Origin: Hyphomicrobiales bacterium
GTDB taxonomy: Bacteria > Pseudomonadota > Alphaproteobacteria > Rhizobiales > Rhizobiaceae
Assembly: GCA_900466575.1 (NCBI GenBank)
Contig: UBMP01000005.1
Span: forward strand, 1-64,000
Length of the DNA stretch: 64,000 nucleotides
Reading direction: 5' to 3'
Position 1 is the first letter of the stretch; the number at the start of each line of letters is the position of its first letter. A program made the translations under genes and the position numbers. This document shows positions 19,036-28,610 of this stretch, piece by piece. The notes beneath the pieces were generated by a model. It did no database searches, had not been told where the DNA came from, and was given only the letters and a program-made list of their open reading frames with translations.

Positions 19036-19731
19036 ATGAACCTCGTTCTCCCCGCCCCCCCGACGCCGACGGTTGCTGTTCACGGTTCGGATGCTCGTTT
19101 TCCGGTTCGCCGCATCTTTTGCGTCGGGCGCAACTATGCCGCCCACGCGCGCGAGATGGGGAAGGATCCGGATCGTGAGCCGCCGTTCTTCTTCAGCAAA
19201 CCGGCCGATGCCGTTGTCGATTCCGGTGTGACGATCGCCTATCCGCCGCAGACGGAGGATTTTCATTATGAGGCTGAACTCGTCGTGGCGATTGGAACTG
19301 GCGGAGCCGACATCGCGGAAAGCGACGCACTCGAACACGTATGGGGCTACGCCGTCGGCAACGACCTGACGCGGCGCGACCTGCAACAGTTGGCAAAGGA
19401 TCTCGCTCGTCCGTGGGACTTCGCAAAGGCTTTCGACCGTTCCGCCGTCATCGGTCCGGTTCATCCGGTGGCAGAGGTCGGCCACCCGGAAAAGGGTTCG
19501 ATCCGTCTGACCGTCAACGGCAAGATCAAGCAGGATGCCGATCTTGCCGAACTCATCTGGTCGATCCCGGAGGTCATTTCCTACCTCTCGCATTCCATCG
19601 CGCTCGCGCCGGGCGACCTCATCATGACCGGTACGCCCGCCGGCGTCGGCGCGCTGGTACCGGGCGACGTCTGCGTCATCTCGATCGAAGGTCTCGGCGA
19701 AATCTCCACGACGATCGGCCCGAAGGCCTGA
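19036..19731 (+). CDS. Fumarylacetoacetate hydrolase (FAH) family protein
   Basis: A 231-residue FAH-fold protein. It has the entry motif RRIFCVGRNYAAHAREMG, the metal-binding acidic stretch FHYEAELVVAIG, and the C-terminal GDLIMTGTPAGVGAL typical of fumarylpyruvate or acylpyruvate hydrolases and related decarboxylases. The compact length fits the YcgM/fumarylpyruvate hydrolase group rather than true FAH. ATG 19036 has AAGGA upstream. It is the only gene in its apparent unit and ends 16 bases from a convergent ABC gene, so context does not identify the substrate. Confidence 0.87.
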   Translation: MNLVLPAPPTPTVAVHGSDARFPVRRIFCVGRNYAAHAREMGKDPDREPPFFFSKPADAVVDSGVTIAYPPQTEDFHYEAELVVAIGTGGADIAESDALEHVWGYAVGNDLTRRDLQQLAKDLARPWDFAKAFDRSAVIGPVHPVAEVGHPEKGSIRLTVNGKIKQDADLAELIWSIPEVISYLSHSIALAPGDLIMTGTPAGVGALVPGDVCVISIEGLGEISTTIGPKA

Positions 19732-19746
19732 TCGGTCGTCTTCGCG

Positions 19747-20508
19747 TCAGATATCGTAGCTGTGACCCGCATTGAGCGAGGCGATGAATCGTTTGGTCCG
19801 CTCACGTTCCGGAGCCTGAAAGATGCGACTCGGCGCGCCGTGCTCGACGATAAGGCCGCCATCGAGAAACAGCACCTGATCGGCAACACGCGAGGCGAGA
19901 CGGAGATCATGCGTCGCCATGATCATGGTCGTGCCTTCGCGGGCCAGACGGCTCAACACTTCGACCACCTCTTCGGCGAGTTCCGGATCCAGTGCCGAGG
20001 TCGGCTCGTCGCAAAGAAGCACGCGTGGCGAAGGGGCCAGAGCGCGGGCAATCGCCACACGCTGCTGCTGACCGCCGGATAGGGTCGCCGGCCAGGCATC
20101 CGCCTTGTGCGCCATCCCGACCTTCTGCAGAAGTTCAAGCGCATGGGCCCGAGCCTTCTCCTTCGGCCATTTCAGCACGGTAACGAGGCCTTCCATCACG
20201 TTGCCGATGGCAGTCTGGTGTGGAAACAGCTGGAAGTTCTGGAACACCATGCCCGTTTGCCGACGCAAGGGCTGGATTGCATCCCAGCCCACCTTCTTTC
20301 CAGGCTGAAATTGAAGCGACTTGTCACCGATACGGATGATTCCCGCCGTCGGGATTTCCAATAGGTTGATGCAGCGGAGCAGCGTGCTTTTGCCACCACC
20401 GGACGGCCCGACAAGCGCGGTGACGGTCCCCTCGGCAATCGTAACGCTGACATCCTTCAGGACGACATTGTCGCCGAAGCGCTTCTCGATATGGGAAACT
20501 TCGATCAT
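19747..20508 (-). CDS. Polar amino acid (cystine-type) ABC importer, ATP-binding subunit
   Basis: A 253-residue ATPase with Walker A GPSGGGKST, signature LSGGQQQR and Walker B VLLCDEPTSALDP, in the GlnQ/HisP/TcyN group. Its start overlaps the permease stop by four bases (ATGA), showing an operon with the permease and binding protein upstream. It energises uptake of the ligand delivered by the FliY/TcyJ-like binding protein at 21273-22049. Confidence 0.94.
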   Translation of the reverse strand: MIEVSHIEKRFGDNVVLKDVSVTIAEGTVTALVGPSGGGKSTLLRCINLLEIPTAGIIRIGDKSLQFQPGKKVGWDAIQPLRRQTGMVFQNFQLFPHQTAIGNVMEGLVTVLKWPKEKARAHALELLQKVGMAHKADAWPATLSGGQQQRVAIARALAPSPRVLLCDEPTSALDPELAEEVVEVLSRLAREGTTMIMATHDLRLASRVADQVLFLDGGLIVEHGAPSRIFQAPERERTKRFIASLNAGHSYDI

Positions 20509-21203
20509 GCGCGCGCCTCCAGGAAGCCGCCGTAACGGGCAAAGCGCCTCTCCAGCCGCGTCTGCAGGAGCGAAAGGACGGAACTCATGGCCAGATAGAT
20601 CAGCGCCGCCTCGATATAAAGGATCAGCGGCTCATAGGTCGTGGCGACGATCCGCTGCGCGGTCTGGAAGAGTTCCGGCACGGTGATCGCGGCGGCAAGC
20701 GACGTGTCCTTGACGAGCGAAATGAAGGTATTCGAAAGCGGCGGCACCGCAACGCGCGTCGCCTGGGGCAGGATCGTGCGCCGCATCGCCTGGCTCCAGT
20801 TCATGCCGATCGAATAGGCGGCTTCCCACTGGCCGCGCGGCACGGAGGAGATCGCCGCGCGGATGATTTCGGACGTATAGGCACCGACGTTCAGCGTGAA
20901 GCCGATCAACGCGGCCGGAAAGGCCGCCAGGAGAATGCCGGCACTCGGCAAACCGTAGAAGATGACGAAGAGCTGCACCAGAAGTGGCGTGCCGCGGATG
21001 ACCCAGACGTAAAAGCGAGCGACATCCGCCACCGGCCTCGGACCGAACAGGCGTGCAATCGCCGTCGCGAGCCCCAGCGCGAGGCCGAGCACGAAGGACA
21101 GAAGCGTCAGCGGCACCGTAAAGATGAGGCCCGCCCAGAGAAGCGGCTGGAGCGAGTCCAGCATGAGTTGAAGCCAGGAAGGCAAGGCAATCCCCTGAAA
21201 CAC
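20505..21203 (-). CDS. Polar amino acid (cystine-type) ABC importer, permease subunit
   Basis: A 232-residue inner-membrane protein with about five hydrophobic segments. It has the His/Glu/Gln-family signature region (IRGTPLLVQLFVIFYGLPS) and the ATPase-coupling loop GQWEAAYSIGMNWSQAM. I take the GTG at 21203, which has GGGGCGGA upstream; an ATG at 21164 is an alternative. It is similar in size and pattern to YecS/TcyL. Confidence 0.93.
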   Translation of the reverse strand: MFQGIALPSWLQLMLDSLQPLLWAGLIFTVPLTLLSFVLGLALGLATAIARLFGPRPVADVARFYVWVIRGTPLLVQLFVIFYGLPSAGILLAAFPAALIGFTLNVGAYTSEIIRAAISSVPRGQWEAAYSIGMNWSQAMRRTILPQATRVAVPPLSNTFISLVKDTSLAAAITVPELFQTAQRIVATTYEPLILYIEAALIYLAMSSVLSLLQTRLERRFARYGGFLEARA

Positions 21204-21272
21204 GTTCCGCCCCGGCAGGCCCGGAGCGGAACGAACTATAGCGTTATGACGGCGATGGCGAAACCGTCCGGA

Positions 21273-22049
21273 TTATTTGGAGACATCTTCGCCGAAATAC
21301 TTCTTGGAGATGGCGTCATAGGTGCCGTCGGCCTTGATGTCGGACAGGGCCTTGTTGATGGCCGCCAGAAGTTCCGGCTCGCCCTTGCGAATGATGATGC
21401 CCGAATAGTCGGCATTCGCCTCGGTGGCGACCACCTTCACCGGCGCATCCGGCTTGTGCTTCTTGAAATCAAGGAACGACAGACTGTCATTGACCGTCGC
21501 ATCCGCACGCCCCGTCAGAACGAGCTGGATCGACTGGTCGAAGCCGTCGGTACCGACGAGTTCTGCGCCGTTGGATTCGGCGATCTTGCCGAAATTGCTG
21601 GTCAGCGACTGCGCCGACTTCTTACCCTTCAAATCCGCAAAGGATTTAATGGCGTCATTGTCCTGCTTGACGATCAGGACCGCCTTGGAGGCGATATAGG
21701 GTTCGGAAAAATCGTATTTCTTCTTGCGCGCGTCGGTGATCCCGACCTGGTTGATCACGGTGTCATAGCGCTTTGCATCAAGTCCGGCGATCAAACCGTC
21801 CCACTTGCCCTCGACGAACTCCGGCTTCACGCCAATCTTCTTGGCAATCGCCTCCCCGATCTCGACATCGAAACCGACCAGCTTGCCGGAGGCGTCATGG
21901 TACGTGAATGGCGCGTAAGTGCCTTCCGTGCCAATTTTCAGCGTGTTTGCCTTCTTGATCTCGTCGAGGTTGGAGCCGGCATAGGCGGCGCCTGCCAAAG
22001 CGATCTGGGCGAAGGTTGCTGCGACCAGTACTGTGTGGATCAGTTTCAT
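21273..22049 (-). CDS. Cystine-type ABC importer, periplasmic binding protein
   Basis: A 258-residue family-3 solute-binding protein with a signal peptide ending near AAYAG. The segment KWDGLIAGLDAKRYDTVINQ followed by ITDARKKKYDFSEPY closely parallels E. coli FliY (TcyJ), and the C-terminus KYFGEDVSK mirrors it too, so L-cystine is the most likely ligand; other polar amino acids cannot be excluded. ATG 22049 is preferred to an upstream TTG (22061). It is the first gene of the three-gene importer, with a 310-base divergent region separating it from the GlxA-type regulator. Confidence 0.9.
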   Translation of the reverse strand: MKLIHTVLVAATFAQIALAGAAYAGSNLDEIKKANTLKIGTEGTYAPFTYHDASGKLVGFDVEIGEAIAKKIGVKPEFVEGKWDGLIAGLDAKRYDTVINQVGITDARKKKYDFSEPYIASKAVLIVKQDNDAIKSFADLKGKKSAQSLTSNFGKIAESNGAELVGTDGFDQSIQLVLTGRADATVNDSLSFLDFKKHKPDAPVKVVATEANADYSGIIIRKGEPELLAAINKALSDIKADGTYDAISKKYFGEDVSK

Positions 22050-22359
22050 GATGTCATCCAAACTTGTTAGCGCGGGACGATTTCCCGTTGTGAGTGACTA
22101 TCGCATGCGCTCCCACCGAGGGCCGCGTACAGGACTTCAATTTCCAGCACTAACGGCGAAGGTTTTTCGTGGTTCCACGCCCGATGTGGAATATTTGCCT
22201 TCGATTTAAGCATCTGGTCATTTCATCCGCAAGATTATGCGTCGGTCATCATCCGAGATTGGTCGGTGTGAAAACAGCATCGGAATTGAAGCTGCGATAG
22301 AGCTTGATTGACTTCGAAACAGGAGCATTTCACTGTCATCACGTGATGGAGATCTCATC
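22050..22359. promoter_or_regulatory. Divergent intergenic region between cystine importer and AraC regulator
   Basis: This 310-base AT-richer gap must hold both promoters. A 12-base inverted repeat CGTGG-TT-CCACG lies at 22168-22179. I see no credible coding sequence and no RNA gene. The regulator could bind here, but no repeated pair of sites was recognised. Confidence 0.45.
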
Positions 22360-23385
22360 GTGAAACCGCCACGCAAGGAAGGACGTCAGGGCGCCGCCGG
22401 CAAACGCCTGCAGGTAGGCTTCGTGCTTGCGCGTTCGTTCACGCTCTCCGCCTTTGCGCTGTTTGTCGATACGTTGCGACTGGCAAGCGACGAGGCGGAC
22501 AAGTCCGGCCGAATCCTGGCGGACTGGAAAGTGCTCGGCAGCACGCGGCATCTCATCACGTCCAGTTGCGGCGTGCAGGTCGCTCCGACTTCGGATTTCG
22601 TGGACCCTGCGGAATTCGACTATGTTGCAGTCGTTGGCGGACTGCTTCGCAACGACCTTGCGGTGGACAACGAGACACTCGACTTCCTCAGGATGACCGC
22701 AAGCAGGAATGTGCCACTCATCGGTATCTGCACAGGCACCTTCATCCTGGCGGAAGCCGGCCTGATGCGGCGGCACGAAACCTGTGTGAGCTGGCTGCAC
22801 TACCAGACCTTCCGAGACCGTTTTCCCGACCACCCGGTTCGCGCCGACCGGCTCTACAATCTCGATCAAGAACGCGGCTCCTGCGCCGGCGGAAGCAGCG
22901 CGGCGGACCTCGCCGCCTCCATCGTTCGCCGGCATGTCGGCCGCGCCGCCGAGCGCAACGCGCTTGAGGTGCTGCAGATCGACAAGGCCCGCACCGCATT
23001 CGATATCCAGCCGCGCCGTCCTCTGGAGATCGAAAGCGGGGATGACCGCCTCCGTGCCGCTCTCATCCTGATGGAAAGTCATGTCGAGAAGAAAATATCC
23101 ATTCCGGAAATCGCGAGAAATGTAGGCCTGTCCCGCCGGCAACTGGAGCGTGTCTTCATAGACAACACCGGGAGCACACCGGCAGCGGTCTACCAGAAGG
23201 TCCGGATGGAACGGGCAAAACAACTGGTCCTCAAGACCAAGGCACCGCTGGTCGACATTGCGGTGGAGGTTGGCTTTACGGACGCATCGTATTTTGCCAA
23301 GACCTTCAAGAAGATCTTCGGGCAATCGCCGGGAGCGCTCCGCTCCAAACGCGTCAGTGGATCAACCGGCTTGCGACCGCGCTGA
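22360..23385 (+). CDS. GlxA-family AraC transcriptional regulator with class I glutamine amidotransferase-like domain
   Basis: A 341-residue regulator. Residues ~18-200 form a DJ-1/GATase1-like domain with Cys124 in the nucleophile-elbow position (GICTGTF). Residues ~235-335 hold the AraC DNA-binding domain, including ISIPEIARNVGLSRRQLERVF and a second helix-turn-helix ending VGFTDASYFAKTFKKIFGQSP. Relatives such as GbdR, CdhR and ArgR respond to carnitine, betaine or arginine-type compounds. The start is a GTG with GGAG nine bases upstream. It is divergent from the cystine-type importer and may control it. Confidence 0.9.
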   Translation: MKPPRKEGRQGAAGKRLQVGFVLARSFTLSAFALFVDTLRLASDEADKSGRILADWKVLGSTRHLITSSCGVQVAPTSDFVDPAEFDYVAVVGGLLRNDLAVDNETLDFLRMTASRNVPLIGICTGTFILAEAGLMRRHETCVSWLHYQTFRDRFPDHPVRADRLYNLDQERGSCAGGSSAADLAASIVRRHVGRAAERNALEVLQIDKARTAFDIQPRRPLEIESGDDRLRAALILMESHVEKKISIPEIARNVGLSRRQLERVFIDNTGSTPAAVYQKVRMERAKQLVLKTKAPLVDIAVEVGFTDASYFAKTFKKIFGQSPGALRSKRVSGSTGLRPR

Positions 23386-23457
23386 ATGCCGGTATCCTGA
23401 ACAATTGATGGGATGAAAACCGACGCGGATCGATCCGGACGTCAAAGGGAGGATGTC

Positions 23458-23763
23458 ATGCAAGACCCGAACACCTGGCGACACATGAACAGCGCGCCGA
23501 AAGACGGCGGCAGAATTCTGGTCACCATCCGCCCGTCGGAGCAGGGTCCGGCGGAAGTGGACGTCGTCTTCTGGTCCCCTGGCGACAGGTTCGGGATCGA
23601 AGGCTGGCGGGCCTCGGATTCGGTGCCCGGCAGAGTGGTCGAATATGCTGAAACCGAATTGAAATGCTGGATGCCGATGCCATCGGCCAGCCTCGATCGG
23701 AACCTCGCACCCGCGCCCTGGGAGGGCGACGACATGGACGAGCTTGACGGTTCGGGTATCTGA
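23458..23763 (+). CDS. Conserved hypothetical protein, 101 residues
   Basis: ATG 23458 follows GGGAGGATG, a good ribosome site. The N-terminus WRHMNSAPKDGGRILVTI resembles a widespread small family beginning WxxMxSAPKDGTxILV, which often has Trp-rich strands further on (here VVFWSPG and CWMPMP). The protein is acidic, has no signal peptide or membrane segment, and its function is unknown to me. It follows the AraC regulator by 72 bases on the same strand. Confidence 0.75.
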   Translation: MQDPNTWRHMNSAPKDGGRILVTIRPSEQGPAEVDVVFWSPGDRFGIEGWRASDSVPGRVVEYAETELKCWMPMPSASLDRNLAPAPWEGDDMDELDGSGI

Positions 23764-23909
23764 TCATTCCGGCAAGCAGGGTCCGCGCAAGGGCACAAGT
23801 TCCGGACCGTTAAAGTCAATCCCGTGAGGTTCAGGTACGGCGCCGGGCCATGGTCCTTGTGTTTTAGAGAATTGCGTTACACTCTCCGCTGCAGGCGGAG
23901 GAACGAGTC

Positions 23910-25598
23910 ATTTCCAGAACTTCTCTGAAATTTCGTCTGTTTCTTCTTTTGCTCGTGGCGATCATACCGCTCGCCGGAGCGCTGGTTGTCGTGCCCCTTA
24001 CGATGAAAGACGCGCGGATCAGACAGATCCACGCCGAGGCCTATAGAACCGGCGAACTGGCTGCTCTGGAGATCAGCAGGCTCCTGATCGGACTTGAGGA
24101 TACGCTCGCCGCTATTTCTGCGGCTTCCGCGCTCGATGGAGGTGACGCCGCAATGTGCGGGGACTATCTCGCGCGCGTCGGCCGGCAAATGCCGCAGTTC
24201 GCGGGCATTGCCGTTCTCGACACGCAGGGCGTCGTGAGGTGCAGGCAGAAGCCTGGCGGTGAGGGTATGTCCCTCGCGGATCGGCTCTATGTCCGCGAAG
24301 CGCTTGCCGGTCGGCGTGCCGTGGGCACATTCCTTGTCGGTCGCCTCAGCGACGCAAAGATTTTGCCAATTGCAGTGCCCATCGTCGATAGCGCGGGCAC
24401 CGTTCAGGGCGTCGTCGCAGGCTCCCTCAACCTGGATTGGCTGCAGAGCCGGCTGAGCGAGCGCAGCTTCGCGCCAGGCGGCAATCTCACGGTCGCGGAT
24501 CGCAACGGCGTGATCCTCGCCCGGTATCCTGATCCGGGGCGCTTCGTCGGAACCCGCATTCCGGATGACTACCAGTATCTTGTCCGCGCAACTCAGCCAG
24601 GCACGCTCGAATTGACCAGCCAGGACGGCACAAGACGCATTCTCGCTTTTTTCCCGCCGGTGGATAAAAAGCGCGATCTCTATGTCAGTGCCGGGCTTTC
24701 GACAGAGGAGGAATTTCGCTCCGTCAACCGCGCCACCTATGTTGGTGTGGCGGTTATTCTATTCACATGCCTTGCCGTGTTTCTGGCCGCTGCCCTCACG
24801 GCGCGCCGCTCGATCCAAATGCCGGTCAATCGGCTGCTCGAAACGGTGCAAGCGTGGCGCGGGGCGGATGAAAATGCCCGGACAGACATGAAGGCTGAAG
24901 AGGGTGAATTCGGTCAGCTCGGCCAGGCCATCGATGCCTATATGGACGAGCTGCGCGCGGCAAGACGGCAGCGCCGGCGTGACGAGGAAAGACAAAAGCT
25001 TCTGATGGGCGAACTGGACCATCGGGTGAAGAACCTTCTTGCGACCGTTCAGTCGGTCGCGCGGCAGACTTTTCGGTCAGCCGGTACGGATGCGGTCGTG
25101 ATCGAAACATTCAACCAGCGCCTTTCGGCCATCGCCGAAGCTCATGCGCTGCTGATGCGCGGCATTGAACAATCTGCCTCGCTGTCCGACCTTGTGTCCG
25201 TGACCATCAAGCCGTTCGATATTGCAAAGCCATCGCATTTCATCGTCGAGGGGCCCGATCTCGTTGTCAATTCGCGCGCTGCGCTGGCTCTTGGCATGGC
25301 ATTGCACGAGCTTTGCACCAATGCTGTCAAATACGGCGCGCTCAGCGCCGAGAATGGCAGGGTTTGCATCACCTGGACGCTCAGGGAGACGGCAGACCAT
25401 CCCGTTCTCGATCTTTGCTGGCAGGAGACGGACGGTCCACCGGTCCGCGCACCGGAAAAGAGCGGGTTCGGCAGCCTGATGATCCAACGCATCCTGTCCT
25501 CCCAAATCGAAGGAAAGGCCGAGATGCATTTCGCAGACGAAGGTCTCATCGTCCGGCTCCGGGCCCCCATGCCCCCGGCAGGCGTCCCGATCGGCTGA
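23910..25598 (+). CDS. HWE-family sensor histidine kinase with periplasmic Cache-type sensor
   Basis: The open frame runs from the stop at 23865 to TGA 25598 and has no in-frame ATG near its beginning. The best start is ATT 23910, with GGAGGA at 23897-23902; this gives an N-terminus ISRTSLKFRL leading into TM1. TTG 23949 is the next choice but would cut the membrane helix. Domains in order: TM1, an extracytoplasmic dCache-like sensor (~35-265), TM2 (~275-295), HAMP-like linker, and HWE kinase with phospho-acceptor H371 (GELDHRVKN), N-box ELCTNAVKYGAL and the diagnostic WxE of LCWQETDGPP. No response-regulator gene is adjacent. Confidence 0.9.
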   Translation: MSRTSLKFRLFLLLLVAIIPLAGALVVVPLTMKDARIRQIHAEAYRTGELAALEISRLLIGLEDTLAAISAASALDGGDAAMCGDYLARVGRQMPQFAGIAVLDTQGVVRCRQKPGGEGMSLADRLYVREALAGRRAVGTFLVGRLSDAKILPIAVPIVDSAGTVQGVVAGSLNLDWLQSRLSERSFAPGGNLTVADRNGVILARYPDPGRFVGTRIPDDYQYLVRATQPGTLELTSQDGTRRILAFFPPVDKKRDLYVSAGLSTEEEFRSVNRATYVGVAVILFTCLAVFLAAALTARRSIQMPVNRLLETVQAWRGADENARTDMKAEEGEFGQLGQAIDAYMDELRAARRQRRRDEERQKLLMGELDHRVKNLLATVQSVARQTFRSAGTDAVVIETFNQRLSAIAEAHALLMRGIEQSASLSDLVSVTIKPFDIAKPSHFIVEGPDLVVNSRAALALGMALHELCTNAVKYGALSAENGRVCITWTLRETADHPVLDLCWQETDGPPVRAPEKSGFGSLMIQRILSSQIEGKAEMHFADEGLIVRLRAPMPPAGVPIG

Positions 25599-25680
25599 GA
25601 TCAGAGCGCCCGCCTCCCCTCGACGTCGCCAGCGCTCAACGCCGAGACGGAAGAGCGACACTCGGGATGAAACCTTGCGC

Positions 25681-26691
25681 TCAAGCTGTTTCAGCCAAAG
25701 CCTTTCCCTCAGGAGAAAACCGATGAAGACGACTGCGGTCCGGCGTGGCGAAAACAGTCTCGTCCGGCTTGAAGCCATGCTCGCCGAACAGGCGGACCGT
25801 GATGAGGCCTGCCTTTTCCGTATCGAGGTAGACGATGGTGTCGGCCCCCAGATGCTCGACGTGGGTGATGATACCGCGCCAGTCACCTTCCGTCCGCGAC
25901 AGTGCCAGATGTTCAGGCCGGATGCCGATGGTGTTGGCCTCTGTCAGACCCAACCGGGCGCCTTCAATGAAATTCATCTGCGGGGACCCGATGAAGCCGG
26001 CGACGAAGAGATTGGCAGGCTTGTTGTAGAGCTCCATGGGAGACCCGACCTGCTCGATCTGTCCGGCATTCAACACGACGATCTTGTCGGCAAGTGTCAT
26101 GGCCTCGACCTGGTCATGCGTCACATAGACCATCGTCGCCTTCAGCCTGCGGTGGAGTGCCGCGATTTCCAGGCGGGTTTGTACGCGCAGCGCCGCATCG
26201 AGATTGGACAGCGGCTCATCGAAAAGAAAGAGCTTTGGTTCGCGCACGATGGCGCGGCCGATCGCCACGCGTTGACGCTGGCCCCCTGAGAGCTCTGCCG
26301 GTCTTCGTTCAAGATAGGGATCGAGCGACAGCATTCCGGATGCCGCCTTCACACGTTCATCGATGATGGCTTTCGGGCTACCAGCCTGTTTCAGCCCAAG
26401 CCCCATATTGTCGCGCACCGTCAGGTGCGGATAGAGCGCATAGGACTGGAAAACCATGGCGATGCCGCGTTTTGCCGGCGGCGTTATCGAAACATCCTGT
26501 CCGTCGATCACGATCGCGCCGGAGGTGATATCCTCAAGGCCCGCGATGGTTCGCAGAAGCGTCGATTTTCCGCAGCCCGAGGGACCGACGAAAATCACGA
26601 ACTCTCCGTCCTTCACATCGAGGTCGATGCCTTTCAGCACCTCGTGAGTGCCGTAAGCCTTGCGGATCGATTTCAGTTGGAGATTTCCCAC
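25681..26691 (-). CDS. Carbohydrate ABC importer, ATP-binding subunit (UgpC/MsmK type)
   Basis: A 336-residue CUT1-family ATPase with Walker [10 protein letters not shown], signature LSGGQRQR, Walker [14 protein letters not shown] and a C-terminal regulatory OB-type domain including GIRPEHLAL. It is the last gene of the minus-strand amino-sugar operon and follows the Gfo/Idh gene by 15 bases. It should power the permease pair at 27762-29561. Confidence 0.94.
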   Translation of the reverse strand: MGNLQLKSIRKAYGTHEVLKGIDLDVKDGEFVIFVGPSGCGKSTLLRTIAGLEDITSGAIVIDGQDVSITPPAKRGIAMVFQSYALYPHLTVRDNMGLGLKQAGSPKAIIDERVKAASGMLSLDPYLERRPAELSGGQRQRVAIGRAIVREPKLFLFDEPLSNLDAALRVQTRLEIAALHRRLKATMVYVTHDQVEAMTLADKIVVLNAGQIEQVGSPMELYNKPANLFVAGFIGSPQMNFIEGARLGLTEANTIGIRPEHLALSRTEGDWRGIITHVEHLGADTIVYLDTEKAGLITVRLFGEHGFKPDETVFATPDRSRLHRFSPEGKALAETA

Positions 26692-26706
26692 AGCGTTCTC
26701 CGGGCG

Positions 26707-27765
26707 TCAAAGGTGGATCAGTCTGCCGGTGCGCACGCTCTCGTCGGCGGCAAGGCAGATGCGAAGCGACTGGACGGCGTCGTCCATATGGCGGTTGAGG
26801 TCGAGATTGTCGCGAATGGCCTTCAGCACGAAAGCCTGCTCCAGATCGCAGAGTTGCTGGTGGCCGGGCTCATCATCCATGCGAAGCAGCTCATCGGGTG
26901 TCACGAAAGCGCCGTCAGCGCCGGTCGCCGCCTTGTGCAGGCGGATGACGGACGTCTTGGTATGGGTATCGATATCGTCTGACTTGGCATTCGGGTCCAT
27001 GACGATGGAAACGCAGCCCTTCGGCGAGATGACGTCCTTCACAAAGAAGGCCGTTTCCGACATCATCGGGCCCCAGCCGGCCTCGTACCAGCCGACCGAA
27101 CCGTCATCGAACGTCACCTGCAGATGTCCATAATTATACATGTCGGGCGCAATCTCATCCGACAGACGCAAGCCCATGCCACGCACGGATACGGGCTTCG
27201 CGTCGGTGATCTGGCACATGACATCGACATAATGCACGCCGCAATCCACGATCGGCGGTGTGGTGTTCATCAGCGCCTTGTGTGTCTCCCACGTCTTGCC
27301 GGAGGACTGCTGGTTGAGGTTCATGCGGAAAACATAGGGCCCTCCGAGGTCGCGCGACAAAGCGATCAACTTCTGCCAGCTTGGATGATGCCGCAGGATA
27401 TAACCAATGACGAGCTTGCGGCCGTTGGCCCTGGCGCAGGCCACGACGCGCTCAGCATCGGCAACCGTAGTCGCAAGCGGTTTCTCGACAAAGACATGCG
27501 CGCCCGCTTCCATCGCCATCACGGCGAAGTCCGCATGGCTGTCGGAATAGGTGTTGATCGAGCAGAGATCCGGCTTCAAATCCCTCAAGGCATCTGAAAA
27601 TGACGGACGAATGGCATGTGAGGAGAGAGAGGTAGGCAATTTGGCAGCGGATCGGTTGACGAGGCCCACAATTTCAAAGCCGGGATTGGCTGTATAGGCA
27701 AGCGCGTGCGACAAGCCCATATTGCCGAGACCGGCGACAAGAACGCGGATCGGTGCATCGGTCAT
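26707..27765 (-). CDS. Gfo/Idh/MocA-family NAD(P)-dependent oxidoreductase
   Basis: A 352-residue sugar dehydrogenase-like protein. The N-terminal Rossmann fold starts with VLVAGLGNMGLSHALAY. The signature EKPLATTVADAERV contains the conserved Lys that contacts cofactor and substrate, and a catalytic-type His occurs in the VDCGVHYVDVMCQ segment. It overlaps the upstream permease stop by four bases, so it belongs to the importer operon. The substrate is probably an amino sugar or a glycoside derivative; MurNAc handling by MurQ does not require this step, so it may act on a second sugar brought in by the same importer. Confidence 0.88.
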   Translation of the reverse strand: MTDAPIRVLVAGLGNMGLSHALAYTANPGFEIVGLVNRSAAKLPTSLSSHAIRPSFSDALRDLKPDLCSINTYSDSHADFAVMAMEAGAHVFVEKPLATTVADAERVVACARANGRKLVIGYILRHHPSWQKLIALSRDLGGPYVFRMNLNQQSSGKTWETHKALMNTTPPIVDCGVHYVDVMCQITDAKPVSVRGMGLRLSDEIAPDMYNYGHLQVTFDDGSVGWYEAGWGPMMSETAFFVKDVISPKGCVSIVMDPNAKSDDIDTHTKTSVIRLHKAATGADGAFVTPDELLRMDDEPGHQQLCDLEQAFVLKAIRDNLDLNRHMDDAVQSLRICLAADESVRTGRLIHL

Positions 27766-28601
27766 TTGACGGCTCCTGCGGTGATGCCCCTGATCAGTTG
27801 ACGCGAAAAGAGGACATAGAGGACGAGAACGGGGAAGATTGCGAGCGACAATGCGGCGAGCACGGCGTTCCAGTCGGTGACAAATTGGCCGATGAAGGTT
27901 TGTGCGCCGAGCGTCACCGTTTTCGTCTTTTCGCCCGGCGCCAGGATCAGCGGGAACCAGAGATCGTTCCAGATCGGGATCATGGTGAAGACAGCGACCG
28001 TTGCCATGGCCGGGCGGACGAGCGGAAGGACGAGGCGGAAGAAAATCGCGTATTCGGAGAGCCCATCAATGCGCCCAGCGCTCTTCAGGTCGTCGGAAAC
28101 CGTGCGCATGAACTCCGACAGGATGAAAACCGCCAGCGGCAGCCCTTGTGCCGTATAGACAAGCACGAGTGAAACCAGGGTGTTGACGAGGTTCAGCGCG
28201 ACCATTTCCTGCAGGATGCCGATCGTGCCGAGGCGGATCGGGATCATGATCCCCAGCGCCAGATAAAGACCCATCAGCAGATTGCCGCGGAAACGATACT
28301 CCGACAGCGCGAAGGCCGCCATGGCGCCGAAGAGCAGCACGCAGAAGATCGAGGCGACCGTGACGATCAGCGAGTTCTCGAAATAGCCGATAAAATCGCC
28401 CTGCCCCAGCACGGTATGATAGCCGGTGAGCGAAAACGTCGACGGCAACGGCGGTGTCAGGGGAGAGCGGAAGATGTCGTTGCGCGTCTTGAAAGAGTTC
28501 ATGATCGTCAGCACGACCGGGAACAGCGCGATGATCATGTAGACGATCAGCGCGACATGAACGAAGGCAAGACGGGTCCGTGAGATGCGGGCGTTGGCCA
28601 T
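27762..28601 (-). CDS. Carbohydrate ABC importer, permease subunit (MalG type)
   Basis: A 279-residue inner-membrane protein with six predicted helices. The ATPase-coupling loop is at LKSAGRIDGLSEYAIFFRLVLP, corresponding to the EAA motif. The N-terminus has a single helix followed by a periplasmic segment with FSLTGYHTVLG, as in MalG/UgpE partners. It lies nine bases downstream of the other permease. Confidence 0.93.
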   Translation of the reverse strand: MANARISRTRLAFVHVALIVYMIIALFPVVLTIMNSFKTRNDIFRSPLTPPLPSTFSLTGYHTVLGQGDFIGYFENSLIVTVASIFCVLLFGAMAAFALSEYRFRGNLLMGLYLALGIMIPIRLGTIGILQEMVALNLVNTLVSLVLVYTAQGLPLAVFILSEFMRTVSDDLKSAGRIDGLSEYAIFFRLVLPLVRPAMATVAVFTMIPIWNDLWFPLILAPGEKTKTVTLGAQTFIGQFVTDWNAVLAALSLAIFPVLVLYVLFSRQLIRGITAGAVK

Positions 28602-28610
28602 GATGACACC

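Noticed and set aside
19036-19731. FAH-family hydrolase as part of an aromatic pathway
   Set aside because: It is 25 kb from the aromatic island and stands alone, so family membership does not support a link.
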